Assembly (NCBI RefSeq): GCF_937926365.1 | Contig: NZ_CALAOH010000252.1 | Coordinates: 1-50,979 of the forward strand | Origin: an uncultured Azohydromonas sp. | GTDB taxonomy: Bacteria > Pseudomonadota > Gammaproteobacteria > Burkholderiales > Burkholderiaceae_C | Reading direction: 5' to 3' | DNA: 50,979 nt | Part shown: positions 16,867 to 25,549 of the stretch, in pieces | How positions within the stretch are numbered: position 1 is the first letter of the stretch | Layout of the letters: every line of letters starts with the position of its first letter | The notes under the pieces: model-generated | The model's database searches: none | Told to the model about the DNA's origin: nothing | What the model saw: only the letters and a program-made list of their open reading frames with translations | Made by a program: the position numbers and the translations under genes

Positions 16867-17441
16867 GTAGCGCTTCCGTCCGGGCCGAGCCCGCCGAAGC
16901 CCCGTCGCTCGATCAGGCTGCCAGCCCTTCGGCAAGCTCGGGGCGAACGGGGGTGGAATCAGGGCGAACGGGAGAGGGGCCGCAACTGCGCTGGCGCTGC
17001 GTGCCCTTCGCGGCCCTGGACGCCGCGACGCTCTACGCGCTGCTGCAGCTGCGCTCGCGGGTGTTCGTGGTGGAGCAGAACTGCGTCTACCTGGACCCCG
17101 ACGGCGCCGACCCGCAGTGCCTGCACCTGCTGGGCTTCGACGCGGCGGGGACGCTGCAGGCGGCGTTGCGCCTGGTGCCGCCGGGGTTGAAGTACACGGA
17201 GGCCTCGATCGGCCGCGTGGTCACCTCACCCGAGACCCGGGGCACGGGGCTGGGCCACGAGCTGGTGGCCCAGGGCCTGCGCGAATGCGCGCTCATCCAC
17301 CCGGGTCATGGCCTGCGCATCTCGGCGCAGGCGCATCTGCAGCGCTTCTACGAGGCGCACGGCTTCCGGGCGGAGGGCCAGACCTACCTGGAGGACGACA
17401 TCCCTCACATCGAGATGTCGCGCGCCGCGCCGGCGCTCTGA
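16863..17441 (+). CDS. GNAT acetyltransferase, ElaA-like, 192 aa
   Basis: The conserved GNAT fold spans about residues 43-188. It includes the ElaA-type start LYALLQLRSRVFVVEQNC, the acetyl-CoA loop region TSPETRGTGLGHELVAQGL and the terminal FYEAHGFRAEGQTYLEDDIPHIEM. The N-terminal 40 residues are not part of the fold and are encoded by a REP-like repeat (separate entry). An in-frame GTG at 16953 would give a protein closer to normal ElaA length and may be the original start. With ATG 16863 the gene overlaps the qorA stop by four bases. The 3' end overlaps the convergent DUF2189 gene by 37 bases. The acetyl acceptor is unknown. Confidence 0.85.
   Translation: MSSASVRAEPAEAPSLDQAASPSASSGRTGVESGRTGEGPQLRWRCVPFAALDAATLYALLQLRSRVFVVEQNCVYLDPDGADPQCLHLLGFDAAGTLQAALRLVPPGLKYTEASIGRVVTSPETRGTGLGHELVAQGLRECALIHPGHGLRISAQAHLQRFYEAHGFRAEGQTYLEDDIPHIEMSRAAPAL
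16881..16970. repeat. REP-like inverted repeat inside the GNAT coding region
   Basis: CTTCGGCAAGCTCGGGGCG (within 16927-16945, followed by AACGG) resembles the widespread proteobacterial REP sequence ending GGGCGAACGG. An inverted, less perfect copy (CGGGCCGAGCCCGCCGAAG) is at 16881-16899. A partial third copy, AGGGCGAACGG, is at 16961-16971. The pair can form a hairpin with a loop of about 27 nt. The sequence stays in frame with the gene, encoding a Ser/Ala/Gly/Arg-rich stretch. Confidence 0.65.
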
Positions 17442-18289
17442 TCCGGCGCCGCCGCTGCCACCGCCGCGGCCTGGGGCTCAGGCTCCACGGCGCCGCGGTA
17501 GGCATGCCAGGAAGCGTGTCCCAGCCACGGGCCCACCACCAGCAGCCCGGCGAAGAAGGGCAGCATCGCGGCCACGACCAGCAGCGTGATCAGCGCGCCC
17601 CAGAAGATCATCACGCCCGGCTGGGTCAGGCACAGCCGCAGGCTGGTGAGGCCGGCAGTGACGGCGTCGGTCTGGCGGTCCAGGATCATCGGGATCGAGA
17701 CCACGCTCACGCCGTAGATCAGCCCGGCGAAGACGGCGCCCACGGCCAGGTACGTGACGGTGAAGCCCAGGTGCTCCGGGTCGGCCAGCATCAGCAGCGA
17801 GCCCTTGAAATCGGGCATGCCGTCGAAGCTGACGGCGAACACCACCATCGCGGCGCGGCCCCAGATCATCTCCAGCACCAGCAGCACGCCGCCGAACAGG
17901 GCCAGCGTGCCGGTGCGGGTATCCCAGGCCAGCAGCGAGTCGCCCAGGTCGGGCCGCTCGCCGCGCTCCAGGTGGCGGCTGGCCTGGTACAGGCCCAGGC
18001 ACAGGAAAGGGCCCACGAGCAGGAAGCCCGCCGACAGCGCCAGCACGTAGGCCGGCGCCTCCTCGAACACCTTCATGAGCGCGTAGCCCATGGCCACGAA
18101 GGCGGCGCCGTAGAACAGGCCCAGGCCGGGGCAGCGGGTGAAGTCGCGCCAGCCCAGGGCCAGCCAGTGCAGCGGATCGGACCAGCGCAGCGTGCGCAGC
18201 CGGGTCTGGGAACCCTCGGAAGGGGCGGCGGCCGGGGCCGTACCGGCCGGCGACGGCACGGAGCCCTGGTTGAACGGTTCGGATGCCAT
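17405..18289 (-). CDS. DUF2189 integral membrane protein, 294 aa
   Basis: This is a predicted inner-membrane protein with five or six hydrophobic helices (for example AYVLALSAGFLLVGPFLCLGL and TGTLALFGGVLLVLEMIWG). They are preceded by the family's typical WSDPLHWLALGWRDF segment near residues 36-50. It matches the DUF2189 / BPSS1780-like family found in betaproteobacteria, for which no biochemical role is established. The N-terminal 30 residues are Ala/Pro/Ser-rich and the C-terminus is an Ala-rich tail. The 3' end overlaps the GNAT gene tail to tail. The 131 bp between it and kpsS show no gene or clear signal and mark the boundary of the capsule locus. Confidence 0.8.
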   Translation of the reverse strand: MASEPFNQGSVPSPAGTAPAAAPSEGSQTRLRTLRWSDPLHWLALGWRDFTRCPGLGLFYGAAFVAMGYALMKVFEEAPAYVLALSAGFLLVGPFLCLGLYQASRHLERGERPDLGDSLLAWDTRTGTLALFGGVLLVLEMIWGRAAMVVFAVSFDGMPDFKGSLLMLADPEHLGFTVTYLAVGAVFAGLIYGVSVVSIPMILDRQTDAVTAGLTSLRLCLTQPGVMIFWGALITLLVVAAMLPFFAGLLVVGPWLGHASWHAYRGAVEPEPQAAAVAAAAPDQSAGAARDISM

Positions 18290-18420
18290 GGCGCTTCCTC
18301 CAGGTGAGCTGGTGCGAAGCAGGTTAGGGGCGACCCTGACCCGAGTCCATGGGGAGTCCCCTCACGCGCGAAGCACGCTCGCGCGCATCGATCCACGGCA
18401 CAAGGCGGCGGCGCCCGTGC

Positions 18421-19890
<1,470 letters not shown>

Positions 19891-20044
19891 TTACTTTTCC
19901 ACGGTGATCTGCAACCAAATGCAGAAATCTGGCTGATAAGTAACTGCAATCTTTACATGATAACCCTAAGTTTTGCCCTGAAAAGTGCAAAATTTGCAGC
20001 CGCTTCTGCCTATACAGAGGGTTACTTTTCGTGCAAGGCGTTTA

Positions 20045-22081
20045 TTATTTTTTCTTGATCAGCGAGGCAATTTGCAGTAGCGGGCGCAATGCCCAGTGCG
20101 TGCGTCGCCGAGTTCCAGTGTCCTGGACGCGCCACCGCGCCAATGCATCTAGGGCCTGCTCAGGCGTGACAAAGTGGCGTGTTTGCCGGTCGATGTAGCT
20201 GGGATACAGGATCAGCGCCCCGGCCACCAGCGCATCCAGCGTGAGGCGGCGCGTGCGGCGCGCAACGGGCGCCATGTCCTCGGTCAGGCCCCAGCCGGCA
20301 TAGAAGGGGCAGCCGTAGGTCCGCACGTGGCGGCCACGCAACAGGGCTTCGAAGCCCGTCAGCGAGGTCATCACATGCACCTCGTCCACGGCTTCCAGCA
20401 GCGACTGCATCGGCACGTCGGTGACCACCTCGTTGCAATGCTGGCGGGCCTCGTGCTCGTCCACGCCGGCGCGGCGCAGTTGCGCCAGCACATCGGGATG
20501 TGGCTTGTAGACCACCCATGCGTCCGGCGCCGAGCGGCGCACGGCCTGCAGCAGCGCCATGTTGGTGCGCAGCATGGGCGCGCCGTAGGTGATGGAGGCG
20601 TCGCTCTCGACCTGCCCGGGCACGAGGATCACGCGGGCCTGTCCCGCGGGACGGCGCCACTGCCCCGTGCCGACGTTGTACTTGGTCAAGCCCAGCGCGA
20701 GGACGCGTTCGCGCAGCGCGGCAGCCCGCGCCAGCAGCGCGGGGGTGAATTCGGTGGTGGCCAGCAACCGCTCCAGTCCCGAGGGGGCGGAAGCGTCGTA
20801 GTACAGGCCCTGGGCATCCACCACCCAGGACAGGGGCCAGACCAGGTCCGCGCCCAGGCCCACGGAGCGCAGGAAGCCGTCCTCCAGCCGCAACACCTGC
20901 GCCGGTGCATGCGGCTGGTCCGCCGAGGGCACCGCGCGCCGGCCCCAGACGGCCAGCGTCGCTCCGGCGGGGACCTGCGACAGCTCTTTCACGAAGCGCA
21001 CCCGGCTGCCGGCCAGGAAGGCCTCCACGATGGGGCGCTTCCAGCGCGAGAAGCCCAGCGCATGGATCTCCGGGGCGAAGCGCGAGCGCATGCGGCGCTG
21101 CAAGGCCATCCATTCCAGCAGGCGCTCGACCTCGCAGCGCCGGCCGGTGTCGGGGTCGATGTAGCGCGGGTACTCAATCAGTGCCGCGTGCACCAGGTCT
21201 TCCAGGGTGCGCGGCGGCGCGGCGGCGCGGCGCGCGGGCGCGGGCAGCTCGTCCCGCGTCAGGCCCCAGCCGGCATAGAAGGGCATGCCGAAGCAGCGCA
21301 CGGGCTTGCCCCACAGCAGCGCCTCGAAGCCCAGTTGCGAGGTGACGGTGTAGACGGCCGCGCAGGCCTCCAGCAGCGCGCAAGGATGGGCCGCGTCGGC
21401 CAGGACCGTCACGCGCGCGGCCTGCGCCGGCGTCAGCGATGGGAAGTGCCCCTGCTTGCGCCCGGCCGCCACGTCCGGGTGCACCTTGAGCAGCACCGGC
21501 CGTTGCGGATGCTCCCGCAGCGCCGCTTCCAGCATGCGCGCGAAGCTGCCGGCGTCGGCCTGGCCGTGCCGGATGGAGGCGTCCCCGGCGGTCTGGTCCA
21601 CCACCAGCACGAAGGGGCCGTCCACGGGCGGTGCCGACTCGCGCGCGTGGTTGTACTTGGACACGCGCGCCTGCCGCCATTGCCGTGCCAGGGCCGCCGC
21701 GCGCTCGAGCTCGGCAGCGGAGTGCACGCGTTGCGCCAACTGCTCCAGGCGCGAGGGCCTGGCGGCGTCGTAGTAGATGCCCAGGTCATCGACCACCACC
21801 GACAGCGGCGGCTCGTCGGCTCCCAGCCCCAGCGAGCGCAGGAAACCATCCTCGACCCGCAGCAGCGGCCGCTTGTGCCAAGCCGCCCAGGCCTCGGCAC
21901 GGGCGGCTGCGCGCTTGTGGCCCCAGGCCAGCACCGCGTCCACGTCGTGGCTGCGCCACAGCGGCACCACCTCGGCATCGTCCAGCAACAACGCCAGCGT
22001 GCGCAGCCGACGCATGCCCAGGGACAGCACGGCACAGCGCAGGGGCTGTGCGCCCGACGGGCCACTGCTCACCAGCGCCAT
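20045..22081 (-). CDS. kpsC: KpsC, two-domain capsule linker beta-Kdo transferase, 678 aa
   Basis: KpsC extends the lipid-linked Kdo primer with alternating beta-Kdo residues. Two related glycosyltransferase domains are seen (about residues 15-330 and 335-678). Each has EDGFLRS, a KYN motif, a DASI motif (GDASIRHG and SDASITYG), an HPDV motif (KVHPDV, KPHPDV) and FYAGWGLT. The ATG at 22081 gives 678 aa, close to the E. coli protein (675 aa). An in-frame TTG at 22159 would add 26 residues with no ribosome site. The gene is divergent from an acyltransferase gene across a regulatory region with a CRP-like palindrome. A decayed fragment of a second kpsC copy lies at 25246-25356. Confidence 0.93.
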   Translation of the reverse strand: MALVSSGPSGAQPLRCAVLSLGMRRLRTLALLLDDAEVVPLWRSHDVDAVLAWGHKRAAARAEAWAAWHKRPLLRVEDGFLRSLGLGADEPPLSVVVDDLGIYYDAARPSRLEQLAQRVHSAAELERAAALARQWRQARVSKYNHARESAPPVDGPFVLVVDQTAGDASIRHGQADAGSFARMLEAALREHPQRPVLLKVHPDVAAGRKQGHFPSLTPAQAARVTVLADAAHPCALLEACAAVYTVTSQLGFEALLWGKPVRCFGMPFYAGWGLTRDELPAPARRAAAPPRTLEDLVHAALIEYPRYIDPDTGRRCEVERLLEWMALQRRMRSRFAPEIHALGFSRWKRPIVEAFLAGSRVRFVKELSQVPAGATLAVWGRRAVPSADQPHAPAQVLRLEDGFLRSVGLGADLVWPLSWVVDAQGLYYDASAPSGLERLLATTEFTPALLARAAALRERVLALGLTKYNVGTGQWRRPAGQARVILVPGQVESDASITYGAPMLRTNMALLQAVRRSAPDAWVVYKPHPDVLAQLRRAGVDEHEARQHCNEVVTDVPMQSLLEAVDEVHVMTSLTGFEALLRGRHVRTYGCPFYAGWGLTEDMAPVARRTRRLTLDALVAGALILYPSYIDRQTRHFVTPEQALDALARWRVQDTGTRRRTHWALRPLLQIASLIKKK

Positions 22082-22245
22082 ATGCTTGCCGCTGCGGCCA
22101 TCACGGCCCTGAAATTGCGAGTCAACCCGCTGCGGGGCGCTGTAATGGACACGGTTCAACGAACTTTCAAGACTGCCGGAGCAGTATCTTCACTTTCCAT
22201 GCTGCCTGGCCAATGCCCATCCTGCAGTAGGCTTCGCCTCGGTGG

Positions 22246-22274
22246 CAAATTTGTGATGCATTTCACGAAATTTG
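22246..22274. promoter_or_regulatory. CRP/FNR-like palindrome in the divergent promoter region
   Basis: CAAATTTGTGA (22246-22256) and TCACGAAATTTG (22263-22274) form an inverted repeat with one unpaired base around TGCATT. The core TGTGA-N6-TCACG differs at one base from the E. coli CRP half-site pair TGTGA-N6-TCACA, and the AT-rich flanks also match. It abuts both candidate promoters, so it could regulate kpsC-kpsS and the acyltransferase gene together. Confidence 0.55.
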
Positions 22275-22299
22275 ATTTGGAATTGCGACTTTTTATAGC
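22272..22299 (+). promoter_or_regulatory. Candidate promoter of the plus-strand acyltransferase gene
   Basis: TTGATT (22272-22277) and TATAGC (22294-22299) are 16 bases apart, each matching four of six sigma-70 bases. The palindrome overlaps the -35 element. The leader to the ATG at 22434 would be about 130 nt. Confidence 0.35.
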
Positions 22300-22318
22300 C
22301 CCTACGGTAACAATTCAA
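22292..22318 (-). promoter_or_regulatory. Candidate promoter of kpsC-kpsS
   Basis: On the minus strand TTGAAT (22318-22313) and TATAAA (22297-22292) are 15 bases apart, a good -10 with a slightly short spacer. The -10 shares its TATA core with the opposing promoter, so the two could not be occupied together. Confidence 0.35.
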
Positions 22319-22433
22319 TTTTGGAAGCGTAATTGCAGGCCTTGTCAAGAACCACCGCCAAGCGGCCGAATTCGACATCATGTTGCAGCCGGCTTGCGAG
22401 TGCTCCCTCACCGTACATTGATTGGAAGAAGAC

Positions 22434-23336
22434 ATGGTTTTTGGAATTTTCAAGAAAAATCGAAAGAAAGCGTCTTCTGAGGTTGTATTAAAAGTATCTG
22501 ACGCCTCTGTATCTCCACTCCAGCCCAAAATCAAGGCTAGACCCCAATCCCAATCCCAATCCCAAATTCAAGCCCAGCCCAAAATCAGAGCCAAACTCCG
22601 GTCCCAGCCTCAAGGTCCGGCCCAACCCCAGTCTTGCGTTGAAGGTCAGCGAAACGAAATCGATACCGCCGAGGCGGACCTGAAGCGAACCACTATTGCC
22701 ATCAAAGGTGACGGTAATATTGTCAAGTTTGGAAAATCGAGTTCGGCCAATGATCTCAAAATAAAGATTGACGGGAACGACAACACCGTGATCGTGGGGA
22801 AGAAATGCAGAATCCGTGGCATGATTCGCGTATCAGGCAATGCCCAAACGGTTTCCATAGGCAATTTCACCACGTTCACGGAATGCTATCTCCTGGCGGC
22901 CGAGAATTGCGACATCAGAATTGGCGAGCATTGCATGTTTTCTCGCGGCATTGAAATCCGCACAACCGACGCTCATTCCGTCATCGATGTGAAGACCGGC
23001 CGGAGAACCAATACGCCGAAATCGGTAACCATTGGAAATCACGTGTGGATTGCAGCCAACGTGTTCGTCTCCAAAGGGGTCGTGATCGCTGACGACTGCA
23101 TCATCGGCGCCGGATCGGTGGTTTTGAAGAGTATTGAGGAAAGCCAGTGTGTGGTCGCTGGAAGTCCTGCCGTACCGATTCGTCGGGGCGTCACCTGGAA
23201 TCGCGCCGTGAAACCGGAGTTCTCCCAGGCCGAGCTTTACATGTGGCGCGACCAGAGCGCCGCCGGCGCCCAGGCCGAGCTGGAAGACCCGCCGGACCGC
23301 GCCAGCACCGGCGCCACGAATGACTCAAGTGCCTGA
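22434..23336 (+). CDS. Left-handed beta-helix acyltransferase with Q/S/P-rich N-terminus, 300 aa
   Basis: The C-terminal two thirds (about residues 85-265) consist of hexapeptide-repeat turns of the left-handed beta-helix acyltransferase fold. A catalytic-type histidine is in RTTDAH, and the late coil reads IGNHVWIAANVFVSKGVVIADDCIIGAGSVV. It resembles enzymes that transfer acetyl groups from acetyl-CoA to surface polysaccharides, so O-acetylation of the capsule is the likely role. Residues about 30-70 are a low-complexity linker rich in Gln, Ser, Pro and Lys, coded partly by a (CAATCC) hexamer repeat near 22543-22566. ATG 22434 follows GGAAGAAG; an upstream TTG at 22422 is less likely. It is the only plus-strand gene inside the capsule locus and overlaps the next acyltransferase tail to tail by 12 bases. 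Base composition is lower in GC than the flanks, consistent with transfer. Confidence 0.8.
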   Translation: MVFGIFKKNRKKASSEVVLKVSDASVSPLQPKIKARPQSQSQSQIQAQPKIRAKLRSQPQGPAQPQSCVEGQRNEIDTAEADLKRTTIAIKGDGNIVKFGKSSSANDLKIKIDGNDNTVIVGKKCRIRGMIRVSGNAQTVSIGNFTTFTECYLLAAENCDIRIGEHCMFSRGIEIRTTDAHSVIDVKTGRRTNTPKSVTIGNHVWIAANVFVSKGVVIADDCIIGAGSVVLKSIEESQCVVAGSPAVPIRRGVTWNRAVKPEFSQAELYMWRDQSAAGAQAELEDPPDRASTGATNDSSA

Positions 23337-24254
23337 GTTCGGAGAGGCATCGGGCGCTTCGGTTGACGGCGCATCTTCCGTTGCCTTTGCCTGTGCCGCG
23401 GAAGCGCTCGGAGACAATATCTCCTGCACACTGTCGTGGGTGACCAGGAAGCGCCTGGGAGCGATGCGCCTCAGCGTCCTGTTCGCGATTCGTTTTTCGA
23501 CTTCGTCCATCGCCTTTTCGATGTTGTCGAACGGTACGCCCAGCAGGCTTTCGGCCTCGTAGTTCCACCAGGCCAGCTTTTTCAGCCGCTCGATGATGGG
23601 CTCGGGAAACCTGTACTTGATGATTCGCGCCGGCACGCCACCCACGACCGCATAAGGCGGCACGTCCTTGGTGACCACCGCGCCGGCCGCGACCACGGCG
23701 CCGTCGCCGACGGTGACGCCCTTGAGCACGATGCATCCGGCGCCCAGCCACACGTCGTTGCCGATCACGACGCGGTCCTTTTGGTTATTGGGCGCCAGGA
23801 AATCAGTCGATAACCGGACCTGCCTGGGCAGCACCAGGGTATCGCCCCACTGGAAAGGATGGGTGGAGAGCCAGTCCAGGGGATGCGGACCGTCGCCCGC
23901 CACGACGCCGGGCGCGAACGAACAATAGCGGCCGATCTGTTTGACGCCGGCCAGGCGCCCGTCGCCCCGAATGTAGGTGTAGGCCCCGATCCTGCCGCGC
24001 ATCAGGATTTTTCCGCCCAGCGCCACGGGCGCTTCACAAATGATTTGCGCCTTGCGGTCAATGTCGATGTTCTTGTAGAACCTCACCAGCTCATTGGTGG
24101 ACGGGGTAGCGGTTTTCACGGGCATCCTTGCTTTTTTCTGCATCACGATCAACTTGCGGGATAAATCCTGCTTCTGTTCAAGCGTATCCTTTGGTAGCAG
24201 GCGGGCCAAATAGGCCGCCATGCTGCGGAGGGTCCGGTTTTTCAAGAACTTCAT
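23325..24254 (-). CDS. CatB-like hexapeptide acyltransferase, 309 aa
   Basis: This is a left-handed beta-helix acyltransferase of the xenobiotic/CatB group. The active-site segment HPLDWLSTHPF (about residues 144-154) carries the catalytic histidine. The following coils IGNDVWLGAGCIVLKGVTVGDGAVVAAGAVVTKDVPPYAVVGGVPARIIKYRF are characteristic in order (given here only by type: VWLGAG, GAVVTKDV, YAVVGGVPA). The C-terminal helix pair (LKKLAWWNYEAE) is also typical. The usual length is about 210 aa. The extra 75 N-terminal residues are basic, and the extra 45 at the C-terminus are Ser/Ala-rich. It probably acetylates a sugar of the capsule repeat. It follows the SGNH esterase gene by 65 bp on the same strand, suggesting a pair that adds and removes acyl groups. 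Confidence 0.82.
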   Translation of the reverse strand: MKFLKNRTLRSMAAYLARLLPKDTLEQKQDLSRKLIVMQKKARMPVKTATPSTNELVRFYKNIDIDRKAQIICEAPVALGGKILMRGRIGAYTYIRGDGRLAGVKQIGRYCSFAPGVVAGDGPHPLDWLSTHPFQWGDTLVLPRQVRLSTDFLAPNNQKDRVVIGNDVWLGAGCIVLKGVTVGDGAVVAAGAVVTKDVPPYAVVGGVPARIIKYRFPEPIIERLKKLAWWNYEAESLLGVPFDNIEKAMDEVEKRIANRTLRRIAPRRFLVTHDSVQEILSPSASAAQAKATEDAPSTEAPDASPNSGT

Positions 24255-24319
24255 TCAGATCAACAGCTTGCCGGCCATCGCCGGCATTCATGAATGGCGG
24301 GCCCTGATGGTTCTACGCG

Positions 24320-25069
24320 CTATTTTCCTGGCCCCGGCCGTGCCAGGGCAGGTTGCAATATCGGCTGCAAAAGGCTCCAGAGCCGTTCATAACCGGTGGG
24401 TGTCAGGTGCAGCATGTCGTCCAGGTAGTACCCGCAGTCATTGCTCCGATTGCAAAGAAAGGCCTCCGTCGGATCCACGAAAGTGAAATTTTCGCGGCGT
24501 GCGGCTGCAGCCAAACCGTCGTTGACCAGTCGGCGGCTGGCCTCGTGGACTCGCAGCGATTTTCCGCGAGGGAGAATGCCGACCACCGTCAGGTGCATCC
24601 GCGGCCAGGCCTGGCGCAGCGTGGCCACCAGCTTTTCAATGCCCGCCAGCACGTCGCAGGCGGGCAGGCGATGGCTGAGGTTGTTGGTGCCGGCCAGCAG
24701 AACCACCTCGCGCGGCTCGATGCTGCCGAGCGGCAGGTGTTCGAGGCGCCAGAGCATGTTCTGGGTCTGGTCGCCGCCGACGGCGATATTCAGCAGCGCG
24801 CTTTGCCTCAATGGCTGTGGCAATTGCTCCGCACGGAAGCGGGCCAGCAGGCTGTCGCCAACGAGTACCAGTTCAGCCTTGGGCGAACCGACCATGCGCT
24901 TGTTGATGGCCTGGTGCTCGCTGAGCCATTTGTCCGTCAGCGATGCACGCATGGCGGGCTGGGCGGAAATTGCCGCTTCCGTCGGAACGGGGCAATCGGC
25001 CGCCATGGCTGCGGCGTGCATGGCCATAGCCATCGCCATACAGGTGAGCAGGCACTGCAAACGCTTCAT
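24320..25069 (-). CDS. Exported SGNH/GDSL esterase, 249 aa
   Basis: A signal peptide (MKRLQCLLTCMAMAMAMHAAAMA) directs the protein to the periplasm. The SGNH blocks are clear: block I VLVGDSLLARF with the serine nucleophile, a glycine in AVGGDQTQNM (block II), GTNN in block III, and DMLHLTPTGY with the Asp-x-x-His pair in block V. Such enzymes act as acetylesterases or, in some cases, acyltransferases on polysaccharides. Beside two acyltransferases it could trim or move acetyl groups on the capsule. The ATG at 25069 has no ribosome site of its own. It overlaps the TGA of an 18-codon ORF with a strong one, so translation is probably coupled. The role on capsule is inference. Confidence 0.82.
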   Translation of the reverse strand: MKRLQCLLTCMAMAMAMHAAAMAADCPVPTEAAISAQPAMRASLTDKWLSEHQAINKRMVGSPKAELVLVGDSLLARFRAEQLPQPLRQSALLNIAVGGDQTQNMLWRLEHLPLGSIEPREVVLLAGTNNLSHRLPACDVLAGIEKLVATLRQAWPRMHLTVVGILPRGKSLRVHEASRRLVNDGLAAAARRENFTFVDPTEAFLCNRSNDCGYYLDDMLHLTPTGYERLWSLLQPILQPALARPGPGK

Positions 25070-25122
25070 GTGGGACGACGGAGACGGCTTGTGTCGGTTG
25101 ACCAAGGGCGTGAATCTGCCAT
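25066..25122 (-). CDS. 18-aa leader ORF coupled to the SGNH gene
   Basis: ATG at 25122 is preceded by GGGAGGT (25137-25131) at 8-nt spacing, by far the best ribosome site in this part of the locus. The 18-codon frame (MADSRPWSTDTSRLRRPT) ends in a TGA that overlaps the SGNH ATG (ATGA). It may be a translational coupler or a regulatory leader peptide; no homologue is known to me. Confidence 0.5.
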   Translation of the reverse strand: MADSRPWSTDTSRLRRPT

Positions 25123-25245
25123 CAGATCTGACCTCCCGCCTGCATTGGTAGAGAAAAACATGGAAAAGGTAGACCTAATCGTGGTGGATTGCACCCTTGT
25201 CACTCCGTAGTAACGGGTGGCTTCCCGAACTGCGGACTTTGCATC

Positions 25246-25356
25246 AGCTGCTCCAAGCGCGAGGGCCCGGCGTCGTCGTAGATGCCTAGTCATCGACCAC
25301 CACCACCACCACCAACAGCGGCGGCTCGTCGGCTCCCAGCTCCAGCGGGCGCAGGG
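25246..25356 (-). pseudogene. Decayed fragment of kpsC
   Basis: About 110 bp match kpsC positions 21738-21842 in the same orientation, including the run coding for the VVVDDLGIYYDAARPSRLEQL region. Differences include a 3-base deletion, a single-base deletion that breaks the frame, an expansion of CAC/ACC triplets near 25298-25312 and scattered substitutions. It lies in a 480-bp gap between the SGNH gene and the alpha/beta-hydrolase-like gene. The rest of that gap (25357-25549) is AT-rich with no gene I can support. It shows that a second kpsC copy once stood here or that a recombination event left this scar. Confidence 0.8.
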
Positions 25357-25549
25357 AGCACGGTTTACTAAGGATTCTGCTGTGTTTTCTCTTTAAAAAT
25401 GGTTTGCATTAAGCGAAATCTCGGCGCCACGGCGCTTGTAACTGCTTGGGCTGTAAGGATGTCACTGTTGAAAAACGCTTTATGCAGAGGATCCTAAATG
25501 GCGCTCAAATCTAGATTCAAGCAAAATTCAGAACTATGTACGGCAGCCA

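Noticed and set aside
18290..18420. Possible terminator GGGG-AGT-CCCC at the edge of the capsule locus
   Set aside because: The stem is only four pairs and too weak to call.
25294..25314. CAC/ACC triplet run as a phase-variation tract
   Set aside because: It is short, changes length in threes and lies in a kpsC pseudogene fragment with no reading frame to switch.
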